Numbered from the stretch's first letter, positions 38,475 to 46,286 are shown. The stretch: DNA of 46,286 nucleotides from Candidatus Berkelbacteria bacterium Licking1014_7 (GCA_007376535.1 VMGK01000009.1:1-46286), one strand, 5' to 3'. Notes: generated by a model from the letters alone, not told the origin. Translations and numbers: made by a program.

Positions 38475-38620
38475 TTGCCGCGATCTTTTGCGACACAATT
38501 GATTACAAGATTTAAGAATTTAGATTTAAGATTTTAGAATATACTAAATTCAGATTAACCTTTATAAACAATCGTCTCGCAAAAAAACTTTTTTATTCTT
38601 CTGCCTAATAGTTTTTCACT

Positions 38621-38977
38621 TTAAAGTTTAACTTTGAGATTTGAGATTTGAGATTTGCCTGCCCCGTATTGCTCCGCCATCTGGCGGAAGCTTTCGGGGA
38701 GATTTGGAATGATATTCACCACGGTCTTTTTTTTCAAATTGCCGTCAAATCGTCTAATTTTTTTATAAATATACTTAACTACCCCGGGCGCAGTGGCAAA
38801 CAAAGTATCATCGCCTCCGCGTCCGACATTCTTGCCAGCATAATATTTACTGCCACGTTGTCTCACTAAAATCATTCCCGCCAAGACATTCTGCCCGCCT
38901 AACTTTTTGACTCCGAGCCGCTTCGCTTGGCTATCTCTGCCTAATTTTGTACTGCCTTTGGCTTTTGTATGAGCCAT
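38621..38977 (-). CDS. rpmA: Ribosomal protein bL27 with repeat-encoded C-terminus
   Basis: 118 residues; usual bL27 is about 85-95. [40 protein letters not shown] and [20 protein letters not shown] are diagnostic; the N-terminal arm reaches the peptidyl-transferase centre. ATG 38977 is set by AGGAGG six bases upstream. After VVNIIPN the residues [20 protein letters not shown] come from a TGCCTGCCCCG...GGCGGAAGCTTTCGGGGA repeat and AGATTTGAGATTTG tract, not from the family. No bL21 gene is adjacent. Confidence 0.95.
   Translation of the reverse strand: MAHTKAKGSTKLGRDSQAKRLGVKKLGGQNVLAGMILVRQRGSKYYAGKNVGRGGDDTLFATAPGVVKYIYKKIRRFDGNLKKKTVVNIIPNLPESFRQMAEQYGAGKSQISNLKVKL
38655..38705. repeat. 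REP-like element within the rpmA 3' end
   Basis: TGCCTGCCCCGTATTGCTCC ... GGAGCTTTCGGGGA-type element with an inner TCCGCCATCTGGCGGA hairpin. Related copies: 7735-7764 (ftsH end) and 43900-43936. Confidence 0.7.
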
Positions 38978-39404
38978 GTTCCTCCTTTGGCTAATGCCAA
39001 AGTCGTCAAATGCAAATCTCAAATCTCCCGCCCGCCATCGCTATCGCTCAGGCGATTAGCGGGCAGGCAAAATGACAATTCAAAATGCAAAATGACATTA
39101 TTTTAGTGGCAAATGTCTAAACTCTAAATAAATGCAAAATGCAAATCTCAAATCTCAAAATGCAAAATGCAAAACTCAAAATGACAATTTAAAAATTAAA
39201 AATTATCAGAAACTTTTTAAACTTGGTTATATTGCATATTATACCCACCGATTTTACATTTGTCAAGCAATACGTTAAATTAAAGAAAGATTCTAAAATC
39301 CAACATCCGAAAACTAAAGCAAAAATCACAGAAAAAACAATTTTGGGATTTGGTATTTTAGTAATTGATTAGAAATTAGTCATTAGAAATTAGAAATTTT
39401 TATC
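38978..39404. repeat. Repeat-filled spacer upstream of dnaE
   Basis: 427 bp with the rpmA SD at its left edge, a CCCGCCCGCC...GCGGGCAGGC element (39024-39069), then AATGCAAAATGCAAATCTCA-type tracts to about 39200 and ATTAGAAATTAGTCATTAGA tracts just before dnaE. No ORF and no convincing promoter. Confidence 0.65.
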
Positions 39405-42400
39405 ATGTTCGTTCATCTTCACACCCATTCGCATTATTCTTTATTAGACGGATTGTCAAAAATCCCGGACATTGTCAACCGCGCCAAAGAATTAAATCAA
39501 AATGCCATCGCCCTGACTGATCATGGCGTAATGTACGGCGCGATTGAATTTTATAAAAAATGCCGCTCTGCCGGAATAAAACCGATTATCGGGTGCGAAA
39601 TATATGTTGCGCCTCGTCGTATGAAGGACAAACAACCCAAAATTGACAATCATTACACTCACCTTACTTTACTCGCCCAAAATCTAACGGGCTATAAAAA
39701 TTTAATCAGAATCGTGTCTGCCGGACATCTGCAAGGATTTTATTACAAACCGCGCGTAAGCAAAAAATTCATCCGCAATCACAGCCAAGGAATAATCGCT
39801 TTGTCTGGCTGCCCGGGCGGCGAAGTGCCGCAAATGGCAATTCACCAAACCCAGCGCGAAGCGCAACAAGTTGCCTTAGATTATCAAAGTATTTTTGGCA
39901 AAGATAATTTTTATCTTGAAATCCAGCCGCATGAACATCTGCCAGAAATCAAAAAAATGAACGAGGTCTTAAGAAAAATTTCGCAAGAGACCCAAATTCC
40001 ATTAGTTGCCACCAATGACTCGCATTATCTGAAAAAAGAAGACAAACCAGCCCATGAGGTACTTTTACAAATCAACACCAACAACAAAGGCAAGGAAGAG
40101 AGCGGAATGTCGCTAAAAGAATTTGACCTCTATCTTTTTTCTGAAAAAGAAATGAAAAAACGACTGCCTAATGATAAAGAGGCGATTGAAAATAGCCAAA
40201 AAATCGCCGACCGAATTGACTTGAAATTTAAATTTGGCCAGTCAATTTTACCGGAATTTTCTCTGCCCCAAGACAAAACCGATGTCTTTGAGTATATGCG
40301 CGAATTGGCGCAAAATGGCTTTAATCAAAAATACCAAAAAGACGATAAAACCGCGCAAAAACAACTTGAATACGAACTCTCTATTATCAAAACAACTGGC
40401 TTTGCCGATTATTTTTTGATCGTCTCAGATATTGTCAACTGGGCAAAAAATCACGGTATTTACACCAATACTCGCGGCTCTGCCGCTGGCTCAATCGTTT
40501 CATATTGCTTAAATATATCCAACCTTGATCCACTGAAATTCAATCTGATTTTTGAAAGATTCTTAAATCCGGAAAGAATTTCAATGCCAGATATTGATGT
40601 GGATGTGGCTGACGACCGACGGCAGGAAATGATCGAATATATTATTGACAAATACGGCAAAGATTATGTCTGTCAGATTATTACTTTCGGGATTATGAAG
40701 GCAAGAATGGTAATCCGCGACACTACGCGGGCGCTCAAATTTCCCTATGAAATCGGCGATCAAATCGCTAAAAGCATTCCGATGGGACTTGATCTTAAAA
40801 CCGCTTTAGAAATTTCCTCAGATCTTAAAAAACTATACCATTCCCATGAAGACGGAAAAAAAATTATTGATATGGGATTAAAATTAGAAAATGTTGCCCG
40901 TCATGCTTCAACCCACGCCGCCGGAATAGTAATTTCAAAAGAACCATTAGTCAACTACATTCCGCTTCAACGCGCCACTGGCAACGAAGAAAACATTGCC
41001 ACTCAATATCCAATGTATGATATCGAACTTATCGGACTGCTAAAACTTGATGTTCTGGGACTGAAAAATTTAACGATTATGAAAAACTGCTGCCGCATCA
41101 TTAAAAAAATATACCATCAGGAAATTGATATTTATCACCTCAACCTTAATGACAACCAGACCTTCAAACTCCTGCAAGAAGGCAAAACCATCGGCGTATT
41201 TCAATTGGAATCGAGCGGAATGCAAAGATATGTTAAAGAATTAAAACCAACGTATATTAACGACATTATGGCAATGGTGGCGCTTTATCGCCCCGGTCCG
41301 ATACAATTTATTCCTGACTTCATCGCTGGCAAACACGGTCAAAAACAAGTAGAATATTTACATCCCAAATTAGAAAATATTTTAAGCGACACCTACGGTA
41401 TCGCGGTTTATCAAGAACAAATTTTGCAAATCGCGCGCGAAATTGCCGGCTTTAGTTATGGAGAAGCGGATATTTTAAGAAAAGCCATCGGCAAAAAAAT
41501 CAAAAAACTTTTGCAAAAGCAAAGAATAAAATTTATCCAAGGCGCGGTCAAAAACCAAGTTGATAAAAAATTAGCGGGAAAACTTTTTGACTTTGCCGAG
41601 CCGTTTGCCCGCTATGGATTTAACCGCGCGCACGCTGCCAGTTACGCCATGGTCGCCTACCAAACCGCCTACTTAAAAGCCAATTTTCCCGAATGTTTTA
41701 TGGCGGCGCTTTTAACTTCAGAACAAAATAATCTTGACAAAGTGGCAGTGGCAATCACTGAAAGCGAAAGAATGGGAATTAAAGTTCTGGCGCCAGATAT
41801 TAATGAATCGTTTGTGGATTTTGGCGTGGTAGTGTCTGAGAGCAACAAGACCAACCAAAAAATTATCCGCTACGGACTAAAAGCCATCAAAAATGTCGGT
41901 GAAAAGGTCTCAGAAAACATTGTTGAAGAAAGACAAAAAAATGGACCGTACAAAGATCTGGAGGACTTTTTAATCCGTCAGGGCGGACAAACTGTCAACA
42001 AAAAAGTGATTGAAGCGCTGGCAAAAAGCGGAGCGCTGGATTCGCTTTGCGAACGAAACCAAGCGCTGGCTGGCATTATTGAAATCTTAAAATTTGTCCA
42101 AAATCGAAGGGCTCAGTCAAACAGCCAAGCCGACCTTTTCGGCTCGCACATTAAAATTGAACATAAAAAATTAGTCCTGCCAGAAACCGAGCCAGCCGCT
42201 AATAAACAACGGTTGGCTTGGGAAAAAGAATTTCTGGGCATCTATATTTCGTCGCACCCGTTGGAAAATTATCAAAAAATTATTGAAAAACAAAAATACA
42301 AATTGTCTGATTTATCAGAAAAATTAGCCGGCAAACAAATCAAAGTAATTGGCATTATCACCGCCTGCAAAAAAATCACTACTCGCAATCACCAGCAAAT

Positions 42401-42848
42401 GGCGTTCTGCCGATTGGAAGATTTTAACAGCAATACCGAAGTCATTGTCTTTCCTAAAATATTTGAAGCCGGCGGGCTGATTTGGCGCAAAGATAGTATT
42501 GTGGCGATCGCGGGAAAAATCAACACTAAAGACGGCGCGATAAAAATTATTGCCAACTCGGCGATAGAAGCGATTGACAGCGCCAAACTGAAAGAATTCT
42601 TGTCTGATGCGCAAAAACCAGACACAAATATCCTTGAAATTATCATCAATCACGGGGTGGCAAAAGAAAAATTACAACAAATAAAGACCATTTTAGAAAC
42701 ATATCCGGGCGATAAATTTGTCAAAATAAAAATCAGCCAAAACAGCGGATTTATAGAAAAACAAGCGCGGATAAAAGTGAAAATTAGTCCTAAACTAATA
42801 GAAAAGTTGGAGAAAATTCTGGGAGCGGGAAAAGTGAAAATCAGATGA
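39405..42848 (+). CDS. dnaE: DNA polymerase III alpha subunit (DnaE)
   Basis: 1147 residues, replicative C-family polymerase. N-terminal PHP domain with FVHLHTHSHYSLLDGLSKI and ALTDHGVMYG; palm with RGSAAGSIVSYCLNI and the catalytic aspartates in MPDIDVDVADDRR (Asp398 and Asp400 by my count); fingers with YRPGPIQFIPDFIAGKHG; tandem helix-hairpin-helix region (GLKAIKNVGEKVSENIVEER); OB fold near 980-1060 (IKVIGIITACKKITTRNHQQ). The usual PD(F/I)D(I/V)DF reads PDIDVDV here. No proofreading exonuclease motif is embedded. It stands alone on the plus strand. Confidence 0.97.
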   Translation: MFVHLHTHSHYSLLDGLSKIPDIVNRAKELNQNAIALTDHGVMYGAIEFYKKCRSAGIKPIIGCEIYVAPRRMKDKQPKIDNHYTHLTLLAQNLTGYKNLIRIVSAGHLQGFYYKPRVSKKFIRNHSQGIIALSGCPGGEVPQMAIHQTQREAQQVALDYQSIFGKDNFYLEIQPHEHLPEIKKMNEVLRKISQETQIPLVATNDSHYLKKEDKPAHEVLLQINTNNKGKEESGMSLKEFDLYLFSEKEMKKRLPNDKEAIENSQKIADRIDLKFKFGQSILPEFSLPQDKTDVFEYMRELAQNGFNQKYQKDDKTAQKQLEYELSIIKTTGFADYFLIVSDIVNWAKNHGIYTNTRGSAAGSIVSYCLNISNLDPLKFNLIFERFLNPERISMPDIDVDVADDRRQEMIEYIIDKYGKDYVCQIITFGIMKARMVIRDTTRALKFPYEIGDQIAKSIPMGLDLKTALEISSDLKKLYHSHEDGKKIIDMGLKLENVARHASTHAAGIVISKEPLVNYIPLQRATGNEENIATQYPMYDIELIGLLKLDVLGLKNLTIMKNCCRIIKKIYHQEIDIYHLNLNDNQTFKLLQEGKTIGVFQLESSGMQRYVKELKPTYINDIMAMVALYRPGPIQFIPDFIAGKHGQKQVEYLHPKLENILSDTYGIAVYQEQILQIAREIAGFSYGEADILRKAIGKKIKKLLQKQRIKFIQGAVKNQVDKKLAGKLFDFAEPFARYGFNRAHAASYAMVAYQTAYLKANFPECFMAALLTSEQNNLDKVAVAITESERMGIKVLAPDINESFVDFGVVVSESNKTNQKIIRYGLKAIKNVGEKVSENIVEERQKNGPYKDLEDFLIRQGGQTVNKKVIEALAKSGALDSLCERNQALAGIIEILKFVQNRRAQSNSQADLFGSHIKIEHKKLVLPETEPAANKQRLAWEKEFLGIYISSHPLENYQKIIEKQKYKLSDLSEKLAGKQIKVIGIITACKKITTRNHQQMAFCRLEDFNSNTEVIVFPKIFEAGGLIWRKDSIVAIAGKINTKDGAIKIIANSAIEAIDSAKLKEFLSDAQKPDTNILEIIINHGVAKEKLQQIKTILETYPGDKFVKIKISQNSGFIEKQARIKVKISPKLIEKLEKILGAGKVKIR

Positions 42849-42882
42849 TAGAAATTGAAAATGAGGGTTGCGAACGACCATA

Positions 42883-43788
42883 CTACTCCAGATTCAAATA
42901 TTCAACCATCGAAAGCAGCGCCGAGACGCCCTGACCTGAAGCGACACTAATCTGGCGATAGGGAAAAGCCACGCAATCGCCGGCGGCCCAGATTTTGGGA
43001 TTGGAGGTCTTGCCAAATTTGTCCACCATAATTTCTCCGCGCTCATTTTTATCCACTGGCGCAAAATCAGAATTTGGCTCAACGCCAATATGAATAAATA
43101 CTCCCTGAACTGGAATTTGGCGCAGAGCGCCAGTTTTTTTATTTTTTATTTTCACTGCTTCCACTCGGTCTTTGCCCAAAATTTCAATTGTCTCGGTCTC
43201 AGAAAAAACCTCAACATTTTTTTTGTTTTGCAAATTATCCGCCAAAGTTTTTTCGCCAGAAAATTCACCGTTAATATTTATCACAGAGACATTTTTGGCA
43301 ATTTGAGCCATCATCAGCCCGGCTTCAAGCGCGCGATTGCCTCCGCCGATAATCGCTACTTCCTTGCCGTGAAACAGCGGACCATCGCAGGTCGCGCAAT
43401 AAGTGATGCCCTTGCCGGCTAATTCTTTTTCGCCGGGTATATCTAGTTTTTTGGGGTGCGCACCGGCGGCAACTAAAACCGTTTTGGTCTGATATATACT
43501 AAATGCGGTCTTGACTTCTAGTCCTTGGGGGATGTCAATGATGGTTTCCACTTTTTCGCCCTCTTTTATCTCTACCCTATTTTCCTCCAAATGCCGGCGA
43601 AATTTTTGCGCCAACTCAATACCGGTGATTTTGGGAAAACCGGGATAATTCCATACTTCGCCGCTGCGTGAAACCTCGCCGCCAAAAAAATCGGTGAGGA
43701 TAACAAACTTCAAGCCGCGCCGCGCGGCGTACACGGCTGCCGCTGTTCCGGCCGCCCCCCCGCCGATAATAATTAAATCATAAAGCAT
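42883..43788 (-). CDS. trxB: Thioredoxin reductase
   Basis: 301 residues. FAD-binding GGGAAGTAAAVYAARRG at the N-terminus, redox pair CATC (Cys131 and Cys134), NAD(P)-binding IGGGNRALEAGLMMAQIA, and the C-terminal AAGDCVAFPYRQISVASGQG. Low-molecular-weight TrxB passes electrons from NADPH to thioredoxin in the cytoplasm. In place of the usual HRR the NADP region is less basic, so NADH or ferredoxin-type donors are possible. ATG 43788 is supported by a -10 box six bases upstream (leaderless). Convergent with dnaE, 34 bp apart. Confidence 0.95.
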   Translation of the reverse strand: MLYDLIIIGGGAAGTAAAVYAARRGLKFVILTDFFGGEVSRSGEVWNYPGFPKITGIELAQKFRRHLEENRVEIKEGEKVETIIDIPQGLEVKTAFSIYQTKTVLVAAGAHPKKLDIPGEKELAGKGITYCATCDGPLFHGKEVAIIGGGNRALEAGLMMAQIAKNVSVININGEFSGEKTLADNLQNKKNVEVFSETETIEILGKDRVEAVKIKNKKTGALRQIPVQGVFIHIGVEPNSDFAPVDKNERGEIMVDKFGKTSNPKIWAAGDCVAFPYRQISVASGQGVSALLSMVEYLNLE

Positions 43789-43794
43789 AATTTC

Positions 43795-43822
43795 AATATA
43801 GCACAATAATTCCCAAGCGCAA
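43795..43822 (-). promoter_or_regulatory. Leaderless promoter of trxB
   Basis: Minus strand TTGCGC (43822-43817), 16-bp spacer, TATATT (43800-43795), six bases, then ATG. Confidence 0.7.
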
Positions 43823-43844
43823 ATTTGAGATTGCAGATTAGCCC

Positions 43845-43877
43845 AAAAAAGTCCCATTTCGTAAATGGGACTTTTTT
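43845..43877. terminator. Bidirectional terminator between trxB and the PH-domain gene
   Basis: AAAAAAGTCCCATTT (43845-43859) pairs with AAATGGGACTTTTTT (43863-43877) around CGT, giving T-runs on both strands. Confidence 0.9.
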
Positions 43878-44120
43878 GCTAAGTTTTTACATTTGAGTTG
43901 CCTGCCCCGTTAGACGCGAAGCTGTCTAATCGGGGACTGCCCCGTAATCCCGTCACTGCAGGGCCCTTCTGCAGGGCCTGGCCCTAATTTCTGATTTCTG
44001 AGCCCTAAAGTTAGAAGTTAGAATGCAGGGGGTTTTATTCTTGCTTCTATCTTCCTTATTCATTCTAAAATCATAAATCTATATTCTTAAATCTTTTTAA
44101 TGTTTTGCGACTTGATTTAT
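43878..44120. repeat. REP-like composite hairpins
   Basis: TGCCTGCCCCGTTAGACGCG ... TGTCTAATCGGGGA (43900-43936) forms a CCCCGTTAGAC/GTCTAATCGGGG-type stem; GCAGGGCCC TTCTGC AGGGCCTGGCCCT (about 43960-43984) forms overlapping stems. No ORF. Confidence 0.65.
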
Positions 44121-44639
44121 TTAATCCACCTCTATTTGCCCGCCGCTAAACTCTGACGCGGCTGAGACGATTTTTTGCTGAAAAACATCTGGCTCAGGAA
44201 TATCGTATAGTTTAATCACGCTCCCTTCCAATCCGCTTCCCTGGGTCTGAATAATCACATTGCCAAAATTCAGCAAGGTCTTAATTGCTCCTTTGATTTC
44301 ATGACTGACATTCACAATTTTGTCTAATCCCGACTCGCTCATCCGTCGAGCAAAAAAACCGGTTTGATCAAGCGAAATAATCCTTTTATCAGTCAAAATA
44401 TATATTGAATGGGTGTAGATAAACATTTGACGCGCTATCACAATTCCGCCAATAAACAGCAGAAGCAAAAACGAAATACTGGGAATGGTTGACATTCCAA
44501 ATTTGACAAAAAGCGCTACCACCAAAAGCGCCAGCGCCAAAAAAACCAAGCCGATTTTACTCAAAACAAACGGATGCTTTTTCCCGTGCATCAATATATT
44601 TTCGTCCGGCTTTTGCCCTTCAAAAGTTATTTGTTCCAT
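44121..44639 (-). CDS. Bacterial PH-domain membrane protein (bPH2/YdbT-like)
   Basis: 172 residues. Two transmembrane helices (about 26-46 SKIGLVFLALALLVVALFV and 50-70 STIPSISFLLLLFIGGIVIA), then a bacterial PH-like domain: SIYILTDKRIISLDQTGFFA, SGLDKIVNVSHEIKGAIKTL, FGNVIIQTQGSG. The YxLTxxRI..(..)G motif is typical of this family, whose members sit in the membrane and have no settled function. The upstream ATG 44639 has no SD; spacer DNA upstream is a simple AATTAAAAGTC tract. Confidence 0.85.
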   Translation of the reverse strand: MEQITFEGQKPDENILMHGKKHPFVLSKIGLVFLALALLVVALFVKFGMSTIPSISFLLLLFIGGIVIARQMFIYTHSIYILTDKRIISLDQTGFFARRMSESGLDKIVNVSHEIKGAIKTLLNFGNVIIQTQGSGLEGSVIKLYDIPEPDVFQQKIVSAASEFSGGQIEVD

Positions 44640-44685
44640 AAATCAAAAATTAAAAGTCAAAAATTAAAAATTCCAGTTAGAAATT

Positions 44686-45060
44686 TTAATTCCTTTTCAT
44701 TGTTCGAATACTGGTAGCAAGAATGTTTGATATTTCTGTAATCTCGCTTAACAAATTATTTATCTTATTTACATTGCCCCTGCCAGTATCTCTGGTAATA
44801 GCTAACCAAAATTTTGTCTCATTGCAAGATTTTAAACTGTACCGAAGAAAATTTGCAAACTCGCGTTTTGAGCTCGCGGCTATCGCTTCAACATAATTAG
44901 CGCCGACACTTGTTCCGCTTCGCAACATCTGATCAATAACTACCCGACAAAGCGGATCATTTTTCGGCAAAACATCAATAAATTTTATTAAATTCAAAAT
45001 GAAACGATAAATTCTTTTTTTTAATTCTACGCTAAACTCTTTATTAGATTTCGCTTGCAT
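44686..45060 (-). CDS. Four-helix-bundle protein of the S23 / 23S rRNA intervening-sequence family
   Basis: 124 residues with four predicted helices; diagnostic stretches are FSVELKKRIYRFILNLIKFI, VVIDQMLRSGTSVGANYVEA and SKREFANFLRYSLKSCNETK. The family was first found encoded within intervening sequences of 23S rRNA but is common as a stand-alone gene, and its role is unclear (RNA or nucleic-acid binding is suggested by basic faces). Here it is not in rRNA. It lies between the PH-domain gene and the WecA-like gene on the same strand. Confidence 0.88.
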   Translation of the reverse strand: MQAKSNKEFSVELKKRIYRFILNLIKFIDVLPKNDPLCRVVIDQMLRSGTSVGANYVEAIAASSKREFANFLRYSLKSCNETKFWLAITRDTGRGNVNKINNLLSEITEISNILATSIRTMKRN

Positions 45061-45075
45061 ATAATTTTAAAACTC

Positions 45076-46146
45076 TTAATTGAAACTTTTGACTTTTGAC
45101 TTTTGACTTTTGACTAATACGAGCCCGGCGCCCAATGCCACCATCAGCGCCACAAGCCACAGCGCCGCTTGAACTTTTCCGCCGGTGCGGGTTGATAATG
45201 CTATCATACCAAAAATCGCCGCAATCGCATACATTACAAGGACCGTCTGCCGTTGGGAAAAACCGATTGCCAGAAAGCGATGATGAAGATGCAGTTTATC
45301 CGCTTGCCAAGGCGCTTTCTTACTCATAAGCCGACGGCTAATCACCCAAAAAGCGTCTAAAATCGGCAGTCCCAGAACCAAGGCGGCCGTCGCTAATTTT
45401 CCGCCGGAAATTATGGCAAAAATCGCCAGCATAAAACCCAAAAACATACTGCCGCTGTCGCCCAGAAAAATTTTGGCGGGATTGAAATTAAGGACTAAAA
45501 ATCCCACACAGACACCGGCTAAGATAAACGCCAGATTAGCGGTGGAAAATTGATTGACAAACGGCGCCAGCGATAAAAAACCAAGGATAACGCTCGCGAT
45601 CCCGGAAATCCCGACTGCCAGCCCGTCAATCCCGTCTAACCAGTTGACCACATTGATAATCAGCACAATCCACAGCGGCACAAACAAATATGTCCAGTTT
45701 CCCAATTCAATGTTTAAGCCGCCCAAGGGGTTGGCAAACCAATGGATTTTTATGCCAAAAGCCACGATAATTATTCCTGCCAAAAAATGGAAAATTAGTT
45801 TAGTCCCTGGCTTTAACCCTTTAATATCATCCCAAATTCCCGCTCCCAGCAAAAGAAGCGAACCCAAAAATACGCCCAATAAATTCTTATCAATCCCTAA
45901 ATATTTTTCAGCGACAAAAGTGATTGACGAACGATCAAGAAAATAAATTGTCCCAACTATTAGCCAAAATGCCAGCCAGACCGCCACCCCGCCCAACCGC
46001 ACCACGGGTTTGGTGTGAATTTTTCGCTGGCTGGGCTTGTCTAACCACCCAAAAACCAAACTAACTTTTTTTATCTTCCAAGTTAAAAACGCTGACACAA
46101 CCGCTCCAAAACTAAACAAAATCAAGTAATAAATCCATTGGTTCAT
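45076..46146 (-). CDS. WecA/MraY-family polyprenyl-phosphate phospho-sugar transferase
   Basis: 356 residues with about ten hydrophobic helices. Hallmarks: GGVAVWLAFW, the LLLGAGIWDDIKGLKPGTKL Asp-rich cytoplasmic loop, VVNWLDGIDGLAVGISGIAS, FNPAKIFLGDSGSMFLGFML and the HHRFL(A) His motif (DKLHLHHRFLAIGFS). This pattern fits WecA/TagO (UDP-GlcNAc or related to undecaprenyl phosphate) better than MraY. It starts lipid-linked glycan synthesis at the membrane. ATG 46146 is preferred; a -10 box lies six bases upstream. The end SQKSKVKSFN is encoded by a TTTTGACTTTTGAC simple repeat. Confidence 0.92.
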   Translation of the reverse strand: MNQWIYYLILFSFGAVVSAFLTWKIKKVSLVFGWLDKPSQRKIHTKPVVRLGGVAVWLAFWLIVGTIYFLDRSSITFVAEKYLGIDKNLLGVFLGSLLLLGAGIWDDIKGLKPGTKLIFHFLAGIIIVAFGIKIHWFANPLGGLNIELGNWTYLFVPLWIVLIINVVNWLDGIDGLAVGISGIASVILGFLSLAPFVNQFSTANLAFILAGVCVGFLVLNFNPAKIFLGDSGSMFLGFMLAIFAIISGGKLATAALVLGLPILDAFWVISRRLMSKKAPWQADKLHLHHRFLAIGFSQRQTVLVMYAIAAIFGMIALSTRTGGKVQAALWLVALMVALGAGLVLVKSQKSKVKSFN

Positions 46147-46152
46147 GTTTTC

Positions 46153-46182
46153 AGTATAACAGAATATACACAACTTACGCAA
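46153..46182 (-). promoter_or_regulatory. Leaderless promoter of the WecA-like gene
   Basis: Minus strand TTGCGT (46182-46177), 18-bp spacer, TATACT (46158-46153), six bases, then ATG 46146. Confidence 0.65.
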
Positions 46183-46286
46183 AGGCGTTGTCAGCGCAAT
46201 ATAGTAATGTCACATTAATTGCAAAATAGAAATGTCACATTCTTTCCACTAAGATAAAGAAAAAATAACTTAGTTGGGAGGATAAA
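46183..46286 (+). other. Upstream region of a gene beginning just beyond the window
   Basis: The 11-mer AATGTCACATT, itself nearly palindromic, occurs at 46206-46216 and 46231-46241 with a 25-bp period. The last bases, GGGAGGATAAA, are a strong SD, so a plus-strand ATG is expected within a few bases of the window end. The paired 11-mers could be an operator or part of an IS end; neither can be shown here. Confidence 0.45.

Noticed and set aside
2420-43788. TGA recoding as in some CPR lineages
   Set aside because: TGA closes several well-aligned genes (for example at 5379-5377 and 23256-type stops are otherwise normal) and does not interrupt conserved domains at Gly positions.
45083-45117. 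Tandem GACTTTTGACTTTT repeats as a CRISPR or VNTR
   Set aside because: The 8-bp units have no spacers; it is a simple tract of a type scattered through spacers of this genome. No CRISPR array or cas gene was found in the window.

Overview
The window looks like a piece of a Candidate Phyla Radiation (Patescibacteria) genome, most likely Parcubacteria-like. I infer this from compact housekeeping genes with lineage-style extensions (L19 with a charged tail), huge secreted lamin-tail and carboxypeptidase-regulatory surface proteins, an intein in FtsH, tRNA genes mostly without encoded CCA, a soluble sulfhydrogenase-type [NiFe] hydrogenase, and many small orphan genes. TGA acts as a stop, so the code is standard. 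Base composition is AT-rich except for a few GC-rich accessory patches (about 34.9-36.0 kb and 37.6-38.4 kb).

Layout. 1-2.3 kb: end of a tail-fibre-like surface protein, a GIY-YIG nuclease between inverted repeats, and a REP-associated Y1 transposase (RAYT) between two copies of a long palindrome. 2.4-5.2 kb: lepA (with an internal repeat-derived insertion and a duplicated start) and a small two-gene membrane operon with consensus promoter and terminator. 5.2-12.7 kb: a membrane protein and its short C-terminal duplicate, murJ, intein-containing ftsH, elongator and initiator tRNA-Met, a GIY-YIG/DUF1653-like fusion and an FtsB-like divisome protein. 12.8-19.4 kb: cell-envelope genes (lamin-tail protein, L,D-transpeptidase, CAP protein), an orphan small gene, tRNA-Ile(UAU), and a BCP-type peroxiredoxin lacking its peroxidatic cysteine. 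19.4-25.9 kb: ferredoxin, SdpI-like membrane protein, hydrogenase genes in order beta-gamma-delta-alpha, an unknown gene and hypC. 26-31 kb: a membrane-anchored protein, a HEPN/MNT module with truncated HEPN partner, and a 1225-residue surface protein. 31.3-38.6 kb: tRNA-Gln, glycosyltransferase, gltX, broken yraN, a collapsed diversity-generating retroelement (DGR), a GC-rich orphan gene, rplS, a second RAYT with its own palindromes, and a GC-rich block of tiled RNA hairpins around a small gene. 38.6-46.2 kb: rpmA, dnaE, trxB, a PH-domain protein, a four-helix-bundle (S23) protein and a WecA/MraY-type transferase.

The strongest unifying observation is that dispersed short repeats (several palindrome families, two of them paired with their own RAYT) have invaded gene ends and even coding sequence. 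They extend the C-termini of ftsH, rpmA, rplS, the glycosyltransferase and the WecA-like gene, insert about 44 residues into the LepA G domain, truncate yraN and the HEPN gene, remove the normal start of hydB, and separate the hydrogenase genes. A second is a high count of the octamer GCGATCGC (the cyanobacterial HIP1 word), ten copies in 46 kb. A third is a split in expression signals: several core genes have a -10 box 6-7 nt before ATG (leaderless mRNA), while the orphan genes carry strong Shine-Dalgarno sites, consensus promoters and their own terminators.
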